The notes under the pieces are model-generated. The model was not told the origin of the DNA. It did not search any database and saw nothing but the letters and a program-made list of their open reading frames with translations. From an uncultured Eubacteriales bacterium (GTDB lineage Bacteria; Bacillota; Clostridia; Oscillospirales; Acutalibacteraceae), in NCBI GenBank assembly GCA_934446475.1, contig CAKSEH010000017.1:1-32163 (forward strand): DNA of 32,163 nt, given 5' to 3'. Shown piece by piece: positions 16,016 to 24,451 of the stretch; positions within the stretch are counted from its first letter, which is position 1, and every line of letters starts with the position of its first letter. A program made the translations under genes and the position numbers.

Positions 16016-16897
16016 ATGAATATTCTTCCGTACCTTATAAGGGGACTTGCAACCGGCGGTCAGTTTGCGCTCGTTGCAATAGGATATACTATGGTTTACG
16101 GAATTCTTAAAATGATAAACTTTGCCCACGGCGACCTTTTTATGGTATCGGGCATAATGCTTATCTACCTCGTCGCTGATTTTCCGACCATGCCTATATG
16201 GGTCTCTATAATTTTAATGATAGCGCTTACGGTGTTTATCGGCTTTTTGATAGAAAAATGCGCTTATTCACCGCTCAGGAGCGCACCGAGAATGTCGGTT
16301 ATGATATCTGCGATAGGTGTTTCCTATCTTTTGCAGAATCTTGTTAGCTACATAACCGGCGGTCTTTCAAAGCAGTTCCCCGATATCCCGTTTATAAGCG
16401 AATCGATGAGACTTTTCGGAGTTAAAGATAAAACGGCGGTATTTGTTTCGCCTATAGTTGCGATAGTTCTCACATTTATCCTCGTTTTAATAATAAATCA
16501 CACAAAATTCGGTATGTCTATGCGTGCCGTTTCCAAAGATTTTGAAACGAGTCAGCTTATGGGAATAAAAATCAACAAGGTTATTTCGATAACCTTTGCC
16601 ATAGGCGCATTCCTTGCCGCTGTCGGCTCACTTTTGTATTTTGCGAAAAATTCGGGCATAAATCACCTTGCCGGCTCAACACCCGGTATAAAGGCATTTA
16701 TTGCGGCGGTTGTAGGCGGTATAGGTTCAATTCCCGGTGCCGTTGTGGGCGCTCTTATAATCGGCGTTATAGAAAGTCTCGCAAAAGCCTTCGGCCTTTC
16801 GGACTTCAGCGACGTTATCTCATTTGCGCTGCTTATTATAATACTTGTTGTTAAACCCACGGGAATTTTCGGTGAAAAAACAACGGAGAAGGTGTAA
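16016..16897 (+). CDS. livH: Branched-chain amino-acid ABC transporter permease LivH
   Basis: 293 aa with about eight hydrophobic helices. ALVAIGYTMVYGILKMINFAHGD near the N-terminus and the GGIGSIPGAVVGALIIGVIE segment near residue 238-257 are LivH hallmarks. It forms half of the membrane channel with LivM. The start lies 74 bp after the binding-protein stop, beyond the terminator hairpin; GAAAGG precedes the ATG. The gene ends 4 nt before livM. Confidence 0.95.
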   Translation: MNILPYLIRGLATGGQFALVAIGYTMVYGILKMINFAHGDLFMVSGIMLIYLVADFPTMPIWVSIILMIALTVFIGFLIEKCAYSPLRSAPRMSVMISAIGVSYLLQNLVSYITGGLSKQFPDIPFISESMRLFGVKDKTAVFVSPIVAIVLTFILVLIINHTKFGMSMRAVSKDFETSQLMGIKINKVISITFAIGAFLAAVGSLLYFAKNSGINHLAGSTPGIKAFIAAVVGGIGSIPGAVVGALIIGVIESLAKAFGLSDFSDVISFALLIIILVVKPTGIFGEKTTEKV

Positions 16898-16901
16898 GTT
16901 T

Positions 16902-17999
16902 ATGAAAAATTTTTGGAACAAATATAAACGCACCGTTTGTAATCTTGCGCTCGTTGCCGTAATTTTCCTTTGCCTTGCCGCTATCGAGCTTTTTGCTCCG
17001 GCTAAATCTATGTGGTTCTCGGTAATGCGAAAGGTCTGCACCTTTGCACTTGCCGCCGTTTCAATGAACCTTTTAAACGGATTTACAGGGTTGTTTTCGC
17101 TCGGTCAGGCAGGTTTTATGTTGCTCGGTGCATATACATATGCCATTTTCACAATTCCCTCTTCGCTTAGGCATACCGTTTTCAGAAACTACGGTGACAG
17201 CGTTATAGGTTTTCAGCTTCCTCTTGTCGTTGCCTTGATCATAGCGGGATTGGTTGCCGCATTCTTTGCGTATCTCGTGGGACTTCCCGTTTTGCGCCTT
17301 AAAAGCGACTATCTTGCAATAGCAACACTCGGCTTCGCCGAAATCGTCAGGGGTCTTGTTCAGCTCGTCCAGTTCGGACCCGTAACAAACGGTCCGGACC
17401 CGATAAACAATTTCACGGCACCCAAAAATATTTTGGTTTATGCCGCCCTTGCGGGAGTATGCATACTGATAATAGTTCTTATTATAAATTCGACCTACGG
17501 CAGAGCCTTCAAAGCTATAAGGGACGATGAAATAGCCGCCGAGGCAATGGGAATAAATCTTGCAAGGCATAAACAGCTTTCGTTTGTTACAAGCTCTTTC
17601 TTCTGCGGAATAGCAGGTGCTATGCTCGCTATGTGCAACACAAGCGTTTCTGCCGCTTCATTTACGACGAGTATGACTTATCAGATACTTCTCGTCGTTG
17701 TAATAGGCGGTATCGGTTCTGTTTCGGGCTCAATAATAGCCGCATTTATTTATTATGCAAGCAGCGAATGGTGGCTTAAGTTTCTCGATGTTGAAAAGGT
17801 TATAGACGGAAAAAAACTTCCGCTTTTAGGACCCGGATTCAGAATGGTCGTATTCTCGGTTCTCATAATGATCGTGGTTCTCTTCTTCAGAAAAGGAATT
17901 ATGGGTTCAAAGGAAATTTCCGTTTATGACGGATTTATAAAAATCAAGAATCTGTTCTGCGGTAAAAAGTCCGCCAAAGCGAAAGGCGGTGCGGAGTGA
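16902..17999 (+). CDS. livM: Branched-chain amino-acid ABC transporter permease LivM
   Basis: 365 aa from ATG 16902, which has GGAGAAGGTG just upstream; a longer in-frame reading from 16845 would overlap livH and lacks a ribosome site. Multiple helices; GLFSLGQAGFMLLGAYTYA near residue 65 and VVIGGIGSVSGSIIAAF near 270 are typical. The C-terminal tail is Lys-rich and cytosolic. Its TGA overlaps the ATG of livG (TGATG-type junction), so translation is coupled. Confidence 0.95.
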   Translation: MKNFWNKYKRTVCNLALVAVIFLCLAAIELFAPAKSMWFSVMRKVCTFALAAVSMNLLNGFTGLFSLGQAGFMLLGAYTYAIFTIPSSLRHTVFRNYGDSVIGFQLPLVVALIIAGLVAAFFAYLVGLPVLRLKSDYLAIATLGFAEIVRGLVQLVQFGPVTNGPDPINNFTAPKNILVYAALAGVCILIIVLIINSTYGRAFKAIRDDEIAAEAMGINLARHKQLSFVTSSFFCGIAGAMLAMCNTSVSAASFTTSMTYQILLVVVIGGIGSVSGSIIAAFIYYASSEWWLKFLDVEKVIDGKKLPLLGPGFRMVVFSVLIMIVVLFFRKGIMGSKEISVYDGFIKIKNLFCGKKSAKAKGGAE

Positions 18000-18841
18000 T
18001 GTCGGAAAACGTGCTTAAAGTAAGCGATCTTACTATGCAATTCGGCGGCGTTGTAGCCGTTAACAACCTCTCGATGGAAGTAAACAAGGGAGAAATAGTT
18101 GCTCTTATCGGTCCTAACGGTGCGGGAAAGACTACGGCTTTCAACGCAATAACAGGCGTTTACGAGCCTACAAACGGTGCTATCTATTTTGACGGTAAGC
18201 TTATAATCGAGAATAAACCTCAGGGCAAGATGAAAAAACTCTATTCGGGAGAAAATAACGGAAAATACACCTCTGTTATAAAGAAAACCCCGGATGTTCT
18301 GACAAAGCTCGGTATGGCGAGAACTTTCCAGAATATCAGACTTTTTAAGTCAATGACGGTTTTCGATAATGTTCTTACTGCCAAGCATCTGCGCCGTACC
18401 TCTAATTTCTTTACCGCAACTTTCCATCTTAACTATAAAGAAGAGGCGAAGATGCGGGAAGAAACCGTTGAGCTTTTAAAACTTGTGGACCTTTATGACG
18501 TTAAGGATGAGCTTGCAACAAGCCTGCCGTACGGTAAGCAGCGCAAGCTTGAAATAGCGAGAGCTCTTGCAACAAATCCGAGTCTTTTGCTGCTTGACGA
18601 ACCTGCTGCGGGAATGAACCCCCAGGAGACCGAGGAGCTAACTCAGTTTATCCATTTCATCCGTCAGAAATTTGACCTTACGGTCTTGCTGATAGAGCAT
18701 CATATGAATCTTGTTATGGATATTTCGGACAGAATTTATGTTATAGAATTCGGCAAACTGATAGCTCACGGCACCCCGGCTGAAATTCAGCAGGATCAAA
18801 AGGTTATAGATGCATATTTGGGGGTGGCTGATGATGAATAA
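17999..18841 (+). CDS. livG: Branched-chain amino-acid ABC transporter ATPase LivG
   Basis: 280 aa from ATG 17999; a GTG directly before it (17996) is possible. Walker A GPNGAGKTT (38-46), LPYGKQRKLEIARAL signature, Walker B LLLLDEPAAGMNP, and switch His in LIEHHM. The segment between the first strands and the MARTFQNIRLF motif is longer than in enteric LivG, with a Lys-rich insertion around residues 70-100, as in many Clostridia. It powers transport together with LivF. Confidence 0.95.
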   Translation: MSENVLKVSDLTMQFGGVVAVNNLSMEVNKGEIVALIGPNGAGKTTAFNAITGVYEPTNGAIYFDGKLIIENKPQGKMKKLYSGENNGKYTSVIKKTPDVLTKLGMARTFQNIRLFKSMTVFDNVLTAKHLRRTSNFFTATFHLNYKEEAKMREETVELLKLVDLYDVKDELATSLPYGKQRKLEIARALATNPSLLLLDEPAAGMNPQETEELTQFIHFIRQKFDLTVLLIEHHMNLVMDISDRIYVIEFGKLIAHGTPAEIQQDQKVIDAYLGVADDE

Positions 18842-19547
18842 TATTCTTGAAATCAAAGACCTTTTTGTTCATTTCGGCGGTATAAAAGCAGTTGAGGATG
18901 TTTCGTTTTCGGTTGAACAGGGGAAGATAGTAACCCTTATCGGAGCCAACGGAGCAGGAAAATCAACAATTCTCCGTTCTGTTTCGGGAGTTGTAAAGCC
19001 GCAGTCGGGAGAAATACTTTTCAACGGTGAAAACATAGTGGGTCTTACACCCGATAAAATCGTTTCAAAAGGAATAACATTAGTGCCCGAGGGCAGGCGA
19101 GTTTTCCCGAATCTCACTGTTCTTGAAAACCTTAAAATAGGTGCTTATTTAAGAAAGGACAGCTTGACCGATGATATAGAGTATGTATATTCGCTCTTCC
19201 CCCGTCTCAAAGAGCGCAGCTGGCAGCTCGCAGGTACCCTCTCAGGCGGCGAACAGCAGATGCTTGCGGTGGGCAGAGCCCTTATGAGCAGGCCGAAGCT
19301 GATTATGATGGATGAACCTTCACTCGGTCTTGCTCCGCTCGTTGTAAAGGACATATTTAATATTATAGGCGAAATAAATAAAAACGGAATAACCGTTCTT
19401 TTGATAGAGCAAAATGCCAATATGGCGCTTAAAGCCGCAGATATCGGATATGTTATAGAGACAGGCAAAATCACCCTTACGGGTACGGGAGATGAACTCC
19501 TGAATAACGAAAGCGTTAAGGAAGCCTACCTCGGAAAAACAAAATAA
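18831..19547 (+). CDS. livF: Branched-chain amino-acid ABC transporter ATPase LivF
   Basis: 238 aa from ATG 18831 (GGGGTGG just upstream; a second ATG follows at 18834). Walker A GANGAGKS (38-45), VPEGRRVFPNLTVLENL, LSGGEQQMLAVGRAL signature, MMDEPSLGLAP, and LLIEQNA. It overlaps livG by 11 bp and is last in the operon, with a terminator 6 bp beyond its stop. Confidence 0.95.
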   Translation: MMNNILEIKDLFVHFGGIKAVEDVSFSVEQGKIVTLIGANGAGKSTILRSVSGVVKPQSGEILFNGENIVGLTPDKIVSKGITLVPEGRRVFPNLTVLENLKIGAYLRKDSLTDDIEYVYSLFPRLKERSWQLAGTLSGGEQQMLAVGRALMSRPKLIMMDEPSLGLAPLVVKDIFNIIGEINKNGITVLLIEQNANMALKAADIGYVIETGKITLTGTGDELLNNESVKEAYLGKTK

Positions 19548-19553
19548 GATAAA

Positions 19554-19584
19554 AACCGTCTGTGTAAACTGCAGACGGTTTTAT
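19554..19584 (+). terminator. Terminator of the liv operon
   Basis: Stem AACCGTCTG (19554-19562) / CAGACGGTT (19572-19580) followed by TTATTTAT. Confidence 0.85.
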
Positions 19585-19836
19585 TTATATTTCTTATTTC
19601 ATTTAATATTATGTTCGGTAGTATAGGATACAGTAGCCGTAAGCCCGCCGTCTTTACATTCATTTGCCTGTTTAAATGCCGTTATTGTCGTCAAAAGCCT
19701 CACTGCGGCAATATGATAACATTTTTTTTATGCGGCTGAAAGATTCCCTTTGATTCGCCTCACGACAAACACCTTTTTATCCGAAAACAGCGCACCCTTT
19801 TATCTGCGAGACAACCGGTAAAACCGCTCTTCCTTA

Positions 19837-19995
19837 GGCTCCCTTCTTTTCAGCGTAAGCTGAAACAGAGGTTATTCCCCGTACTCAGGGAAATGTCTGC
19901 GAACAATCGGCAAAATTGCTCCCACTATAGGCTCCCTTCTTTTTGTCGTAAGACAAAACAGAGGGGAGCTGTCAGACAAAACGGCTGACTGAGGG
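19837..19995. repeat. String-of-hairpins repeat, two head-to-tail partial copies
   Basis: Reverse orientation relative to the copy at 151-285. First GGCTCCCTTCT with TTTCAGC/GCTGAAA and a CCCC...GGG block, then a second GGCTCCCTTCT with TTTGTC/GACAAA leading to GAGGGGAGCTGTCAG...CTGACTGAGGGGTATT. The stem between the shared flanks differs between the two copies. Before it (19585-19836) and between it and 20148 I see only AT-rich sequence. Confidence 0.7.
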
Positions 19996-20177
19996 GTATT
20001 CTTTCCTTGTTTTTTATATTTTAAATTTTCAAATTCAATCTTTAATGTTTTTAGTTTCTGTTAAATTTTTTAAAATTTTTATATTTTAAATTCCACGGTT
20101 AATATTAAAAATTTCAGCTGCTGCTTTACTTTTGGTTTTTAAACAATCCTTCCGTCACGGCTGCGCCGTGCCACCCT

Positions 20178-20521
20178 CCTTTACACAAGGAGGGCTTTAT
20201 TGTCTTTTTGGCTCCCTTCTTTTGGCTTTTGCCAAATAGAGGGGAGCTGTCAGCCGTATGGCTGACTGAGGGGTATTCGTTCCTTGTGAATTTATATTTT
20301 TTATATTTTAAGTTACTTATTTTGAATTTTTGAATTTCTTATTTTGTTATTTAAAATTCAAAGATAAAATGAAAAACAAACTACTTTTAATATTAAAATT
20401 TTAATGTTTATTCTTAAAAATTTAAGCTTTCTGCTTAGCTTTCATTTTAAAACAACCCCTCCGAGGCGGCAAGCCGCCCCACCGTCTCACTGCGGTTCGG
20501 TCACCTCACGGCTTAAGACAG
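20178..20521 (+). repeat. Composite repeat, first copy of a 389-bp-period duplication
   Basis: About 344 bp. It runs from CCTTTACACAAGGAGGG through the TTTGGC/GCCAAA hairpin, GTCAGCC/GGCTGAC, an AT-rich core of about 180 bp, and the GC-rich end GAGGCGGCAAGCCGCC...CGGCTTAAGACAG. Repeated 389 bp downstream with very few changes. Palindromes CACGGCTGCGCCGTG and CCCTCC...GGAGGG lie just before or at its left end. ORFs here are repeat artefacts. Confidence 0.88.
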
Positions 20522-20566
20522 TCCCCCGGACTGTCATTCACTACCGCTTAAGCCGCCTTCGGCTAA

Positions 20567-20910
20567 CCTTTACACAAGGAGGGCTTTATTGTCTTTTTGG
20601 CTCCCTTCTTTTGGCTTTTGCCAAATAGAGGGGAGCTGTCAGCCGTATGGCTGACTGAGGGGTATTCGTTCCTTGTGAATTTATATTTTTTATATTTTAA
20701 GTTACTTATTTTGAATTTTTGAATTTCTTATTTTGTTATTTAAAATTCAAAGATAAAATGAAAAACAAACTACTTTTAATATTAAAATTTTAATGTTTAT
20801 TCTTAAAAATTTAAGCTTACTGCTTTGCTTTCATTTTAAAACAACCCCCCCGAGGCGGCAAGCCGCCCCACCGTCTCACTGCGATTCGGTCACCTCACGG
20901 CTTAAGACAG
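20567..20910 (+). repeat. Composite repeat, second copy of the 389-bp-period duplication
   Basis: Matches 20178-20521 almost base for base at a constant offset of 389; differences I see are in the AAGCTTA/AAGCTTT region, in the CCCCCC/CCCCTCC run, and GCGATTC for GCGGTTC. The 45 bp between the copies carry CTTAAGCCGCCTTCGGCTAA. Confidence 0.88.
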
Positions 20911-20931
20911 TAGTCCCCCTCTGTAAAAAGA

Positions 20932-21107
20932 AAGAAACCTATGGTGAAAGCGATCTTGCCTGCCGACATACAGAAATTCCACACAAATACGGAGAATGGC
21001 ATATGTTTTGTTTTGCGGGCAAAAGACGGTACTTAAAAGTGAAAAGAGGTGCAGACATCACAAAAGACAAAAATAAGTCTGCATATAAATTAAAACTGCC
21101 GGTTTAA
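20932..21107 (+). pseudogene. Possible 3' remnant of a lost gene
   Basis: Directly after the second repeat copy a short open stretch ends in TAA at 21105-21107, with a terminator at the stop codon. Two frames look partly protein-like: one open to the stop (YGEWHMFCFAGKRRYLKV), another from ATG 20941 (MVKAILPADIQKFHTNTENG) that stops after 31 residues. This could be the tail of a gene whose front was replaced by the repeat and which then frameshifted. No family recognised; it may be only non-coding sequence. Confidence 0.25.
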
Positions 21108-21122
21108 AGTCGGCAGTTTTGA
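21092..21122. terminator. Bidirectional terminator
   Basis: AAAACTGCCG (21092-21101) / CGGCAGTTTT (21111-21120), T-rich on both strands. It serves the flavin reductase operon on the minus strand and whatever was transcribed from the left. Confidence 0.8.
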
Positions 21123-21141
21123 TTTTTTGATTTATATATTG

Positions 21142-21639
21142 TTATTTCGAGAGCACTTTAACGATTTTTCCGATATACATTCTGTGGAAATCGTTTTTGG
21201 GGTAGTTTGAAAGCGGTTCGCAGTCACAGAAGTTTTCCTTTTTAATATCGTCGGCATACTGTTTTTTGCAGATGACTACAAGCCTTGCGGATTTAAAGTA
21301 TGTTGCGCCTTCGTCAAAAACAGGCTCAAGACCGCATTCCTTTGCTTTATCTGTATCTCTGCCGCTCTTGCTGCCGCAGACAGAATGTATTGACTTAGAA
21401 TCGCTTCCGTAAAAACTCAGTGTAAAATAATCGTTTTTCTCCATAAACTCATATGTGTACCTTTGCGGGCGGACAAAAACGCACACAGCGTCCTTCCCCC
21501 AAAGTTCCCCCGCAAATCCCCAGGAAACGGTCATAGTATTATAACCTTTTTCATCACCTGCGGTAAGGAGCGCCCATTCGTTTGATATTATTTCGGTAAA
21601 ATTATCTTTTATTTCGGTTGCTTTTATTTCTTTAAGCAT
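21142..21639 (-). CDS. Flavin reductase family protein (FMN-binding split barrel)
   Basis: 165 aa. NTMTVSWGFAGELWGKD (about 34-50), FVRPQRYTYEFM and YFTLSFYG followed by SGRDTDKAKECGL match the flavin-reductase-like FMN-binding domain. Likely a cytosolic flavoprotein using NAD(P)H; the electron acceptor is unknown. AAGGGTGA precedes the start. It is 13 bp downstream of the acyltransferase gene on the same strand and ends the operon. Confidence 0.88.
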   Translation of the reverse strand: MLKEIKATEIKDNFTEIISNEWALLTAGDEKGYNTMTVSWGFAGELWGKDAVCVFVRPQRYTYEFMEKNDYFTLSFYGSDSKSIHSVCGSKSGRDTDKAKECGLEPVFDEGATYFKSARLVVICKKQYADDIKKENFCDCEPLSNYPKNDFHRMYIGKIVKVLSK

Positions 21640-21652
21640 ACAGTATCACCCT

Positions 21653-22507
21653 TTATATTTTATGCCGTTTTTGCTCCGCTATGAGAAGTCTTCGGTTTTC
21701 TATGCTTTTCTTCATATCACCGTAAACACGTTCGCCGATAGCATCGGTATGAAGGACCGCCACCTCATCTGCCGGTATAACATCGCATATATCGAGGTAA
21801 ACATCGGTATGTTTAATAAAAATCCGCTTTTCTATTTTTCGCATACCCACGAGCGTGCAGACCACTATCGGCACATTTGCTCTCACGGCTATTTTAAATG
21901 CTCCGTTTCTGAGCGGCTGAAGTTCGCCGTCCTTGCTTGTATACCCTTCGGGGAATATTCCTACCGAAGCCTTATCTTCTTTGATAAGCTTTGCGGCGTT
22001 TATAACAGCCTTTGCACCTTCACGGTTATTTTCTCTGTCTATAGGAATGCAGTAAAGCTTGTGCATAGCCTTTGCCACAAATTTAAGATCTGTGTATATT
22101 TCCTTCTTTGCCACAAATCCAAGCTCAAAGCGAGGCATAGCCTTTATGAGCACGGCAGGGTCGATATCGTTTAAGTGATTGCACACCACCATAACCCTGT
22201 TTGTATCATCGGGGAGCTTATCTTCACCGCTTATATGTATTTTGACTCTTGCAAGCGAAAAAAGCATAGGAAGTGTAAGGTCTATAAGTTTCCGGAAGCT
22301 TTTCGCTCCTTTTTCGGGCGGCTTTTTGACGCTTATAAGACTTATCCATACACAGAGCACCGCTAAGTGCAAAAGTATAAAACCTAAAATAAGACCCATA
22401 AAAATAAGCGGGGTTTCCCACCAACCGGAGCGGGATGTAAAAATGCCGAATATATTATTAAAAACAACAAGAAGAGCGGCAGATGCCACCGTGTAAACAT
22501 AAAGCAT
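21653..22507 (-). CDS. plsC: 1-acyl-sn-glycerol-3-phosphate acyltransferase (PlsC family)
   Basis: 284 aa. Two hydrophobic N-terminal segments (about 3-24 and 33-58) anchor it in the membrane. NHLNDID is the catalytic HX4D motif (about residue 132), FPEGYTS the substrate-binding motif (about 209) and NVPIVV follows. It should acylate lysophosphatidic acid in phospholipid synthesis. AGGAGG lies upstream of the ATG; the DUF6472 gene is 20 bp upstream. Proteins of this family with an extra N-terminal helix occur widely in Clostridia. Confidence 0.9.
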   Translation of the reverse strand: MLYVYTVASAALLVVFNNIFGIFTSRSGWWETPLIFMGLILGFILLHLAVLCVWISLISVKKPPEKGAKSFRKLIDLTLPMLFSLARVKIHISGEDKLPDDTNRVMVVCNHLNDIDPAVLIKAMPRFELGFVAKKEIYTDLKFVAKAMHKLYCIPIDRENNREGAKAVINAAKLIKEDKASVGIFPEGYTSKDGELQPLRNGAFKIAVRANVPIVVCTLVGMRKIEKRIFIKHTDVYLDICDVIPADEVAVLHTDAIGERVYGDMKKSIENRRLLIAEQKRHKI

Positions 22508-22527
22508 TCCGACGCCCTCCTTTCTTT

Positions 22528-22716
22528 TCAGTTTTGCTTTCTTACTATAGCGTATTCATCGCCGTTTGTGTAATACGGGCATTCACGGGTTCTATAGGTC
22601 AAGAACCGCTGCATTTCATCCTCGTCAAGGTCCATATCACAGCAGTACTGCTCCGAATACTCATCAAAATAATAGTTGGCGCAGTTTTCACAGCTTGAGG
22701 CTGCAGATTTTTTCAT
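22528..22716 (-). CDS. DUF6472 family small cysteine-rich protein
   Basis: 62 aa. CENCANYYFDEYSEQYCCDM, LDEDEMQRFL, CPYYTNGDEYAIVRKQ: two Cys-x2-Cys-like clusters spaced as in a small zinc or metal-binding protein, and matching what I recall of DUF6472. Start chosen at ATG 22716; the longer in-frame reading to 22989 is low-complexity Arg/Gln/Pro sequence antiparallel to the LCP tail and is not real. It begins 4 bp after the LCP stop and is followed 20 bp later by plsC, so it is co-transcribed. Function unknown. Confidence 0.75.
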   Translation of the reverse strand: MKKSAASSCENCANYYFDEYSEQYCCDMDLDEDEMQRFLTYRTRECPYYTNGDEYAIVRKQN

Positions 22717-22720
22717 AATG

Positions 22721-24370
22721 TCAATCCTCGCCGTCGCCGGGATCGGTAGTCGGGGTGTCCGGCTTATCGGGTGTCGTCGGCGTACTCGGTTCAGACGGTT
22801 TGCTCGGCGTTGACGGCGTTGTGGGTTCATCCGGCCCCTCAGGCGTTGCGGGAACTGAGGAAGGAGTACTCGTTGACGGCTTTGAGCTTGAAGCCGAGGA
22901 GCTTGTGCCTGAGGAGCTGCTATTTGAAGACGAGGATGCGGAAGGTTTGGAAGAAGAGCTTGCGGACTGCTTTCCCGTAGCCTTTGCATACCAGTCGTTC
23001 TTCTGCACAGGGTTGGTTTCTATATATTTATCAAATGTAATGTCATCATAAATAAATGCGTGAATAAGCTTGGTTGCGTAATCGATATCGTAATAAACGA
23101 CCGAACCGAAATTTCCTTTCGGGGACGGCATTTGCATATTGACTCCGTTATCCGTAACCGGAAGCCTTGCCTGCTCAAATGTCGGCGATGAGAAAAGAAC
23201 ATTAAACGCAATGTTCATAATTTCAGAATATGAAAGAGAAGTCTCGGTGCAGGGGATCATAGCTTTCGCAAGCTTGACGCAATCGGATTTGCTGAGCGTT
23301 TTCGCTTTGTTGAAAAGCTGTTCCATAACATAACGCTGGCGATCCGTCCGCCCGAAATCGTTATTAGTTCCCCATATATTCTTGACATATCTTATTCTTG
23401 AATAAGCGACTGCCTGTATACCGTTCAAGTGCTGAGGCCCGGAAGTTGTAACATAATAATCCTTCGGGTTTTTGCCTACATACTGACAAACTTCCTGAAT
23501 CATATCGTTTATTCCGTGGTTGTTGTTGCCTCTTGCTTTTACTTCCTGGTCGGTAAGCGTGGCGTCAATCCCGCCGACAGCGTCTATAATCCCTGACATA
23601 CCGTAAAAATTAACGGTTGCATATTCCGCTATATCAAGACCGAAATTCTGATTCAGAGTTTTAATTGCAAGCTCCGCACCGCCCCAACTATATGCGGAGT
23701 TTATTTTATAATATGTTTTTTTGCCGTTTTTATCGATAGGGACGAGCGTATCCCTCATAATTGAGATTATCTTTATTTTCTTTGTTTTTGTGTTAATGCT
23801 CAGTATCATTATACTGTCGGAATTGCCTTTAAAGGACTTCAAATCTCTTGTATCTATTCCGAACAGACCTATGTTTATGACCTCTTCGTTTATAGGCGCA
23901 TCAAATCCGAGGTCTTCGGGATTTTTTGTTATATTGCGGTAATTATAGCTGAAGTTTGAGAAAAACCAGGTGAGGGCTATAGCTATTATCAGGAAAAATG
24001 ATGTAACTGAAATAAGGGCAGCTTTTTTGCCTTTGCCCATACATTTCCACCATTTTTTCATTTTATAATAAAAATCATTCAGCTTTTTCCCTGCACCGTG
24101 CTTTTTCTTTGCATAATAATAGTCATCGTCCTCATAACTTGAAAACGATGTGAAGTTCACACTGCCTGTACTCCCCGTCCTAACACTGCTTGAGTCGGAA
24201 ACAATGTCCTCGTATCGGTCGTTTTTTCGGGATTTTGAAGAGGATACTATATCGCTGTAACCATCATTTTTGTGACTTCCCGCCTCGCTGTATCTGTAAG
24301 AAGCGCCGGCAGAATCGTTATCGTCTTCAAATCCGCTGAAGTCTATATTAAAACCTTTCCGGTCGTCCAT
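22721..24370 (-). CDS. LCP (LytR-CpsA-Psr) family cell-wall glycopolymer ligase
   Basis: 549 aa. A long Ser/Asp/Tyr-rich cytosolic N-terminus (1-110, with the near-repeat SDIVSSS / EDIVSDS), one membrane helix (about 117-138), and an extracellular LCP domain (about 165-370) with DSIMILSIN, ISIMRDTLVPI and the Arg-rich AYSRIRYVKN...DFGRTDRQRYVMEQL. LCP enzymes transfer undecaprenyl-linked glycopolymers to peptidoglycan. The last 85 residues are a Ser then Pro/Thr/Asp low-complexity tail, probably spanning the wall. First gene of a minus-strand operon with DUF6472, plsC and flavin reductase. Confidence 0.93.
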   Translation of the reverse strand: MDDRKGFNIDFSGFEDDNDSAGASYRYSEAGSHKNDGYSDIVSSSKSRKNDRYEDIVSDSSSVRTGSTGSVNFTSFSSYEDDDYYYAKKKHGAGKKLNDFYYKMKKWWKCMGKGKKAALISVTSFFLIIAIALTWFFSNFSYNYRNITKNPEDLGFDAPINEEVINIGLFGIDTRDLKSFKGNSDSIMILSINTKTKKIKIISIMRDTLVPIDKNGKKTYYKINSAYSWGGAELAIKTLNQNFGLDIAEYATVNFYGMSGIIDAVGGIDATLTDQEVKARGNNNHGINDMIQEVCQYVGKNPKDYYVTTSGPQHLNGIQAVAYSRIRYVKNIWGTNNDFGRTDRQRYVMEQLFNKAKTLSKSDCVKLAKAMIPCTETSLSYSEIMNIAFNVLFSSPTFEQARLPVTDNGVNMQMPSPKGNFGSVVYYDIDYATKLIHAFIYDDITFDKYIETNPVQKNDWYAKATGKQSASSSSKPSASSSSNSSSSGTSSSASSSKPSTSTPSSVPATPEGPDEPTTPSTPSKPSEPSTPTTPDKPDTPTTDPGDGED

Positions 24371-24451
24371 TTATTCACACCCATAAAAATATTTTCTACT
24401 TGCCTATTTTACTACATATACCTTAAAAAATAAAGTAACAAATTATTAACA

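Noticed and set aside
20404..20910. Plus-strand ORFs inside the repeat copies
   Set aside because: Two near-identical readings of a non-coding repeat; composition and palindromes argue against protein.
22717..22989. N-terminal extension of the small DUF6472 gene
   Set aside because: Arg/Gln/Pro low-complexity reading of the LCP tail in another frame; the Cys-rich protein starts at ATG 22716.
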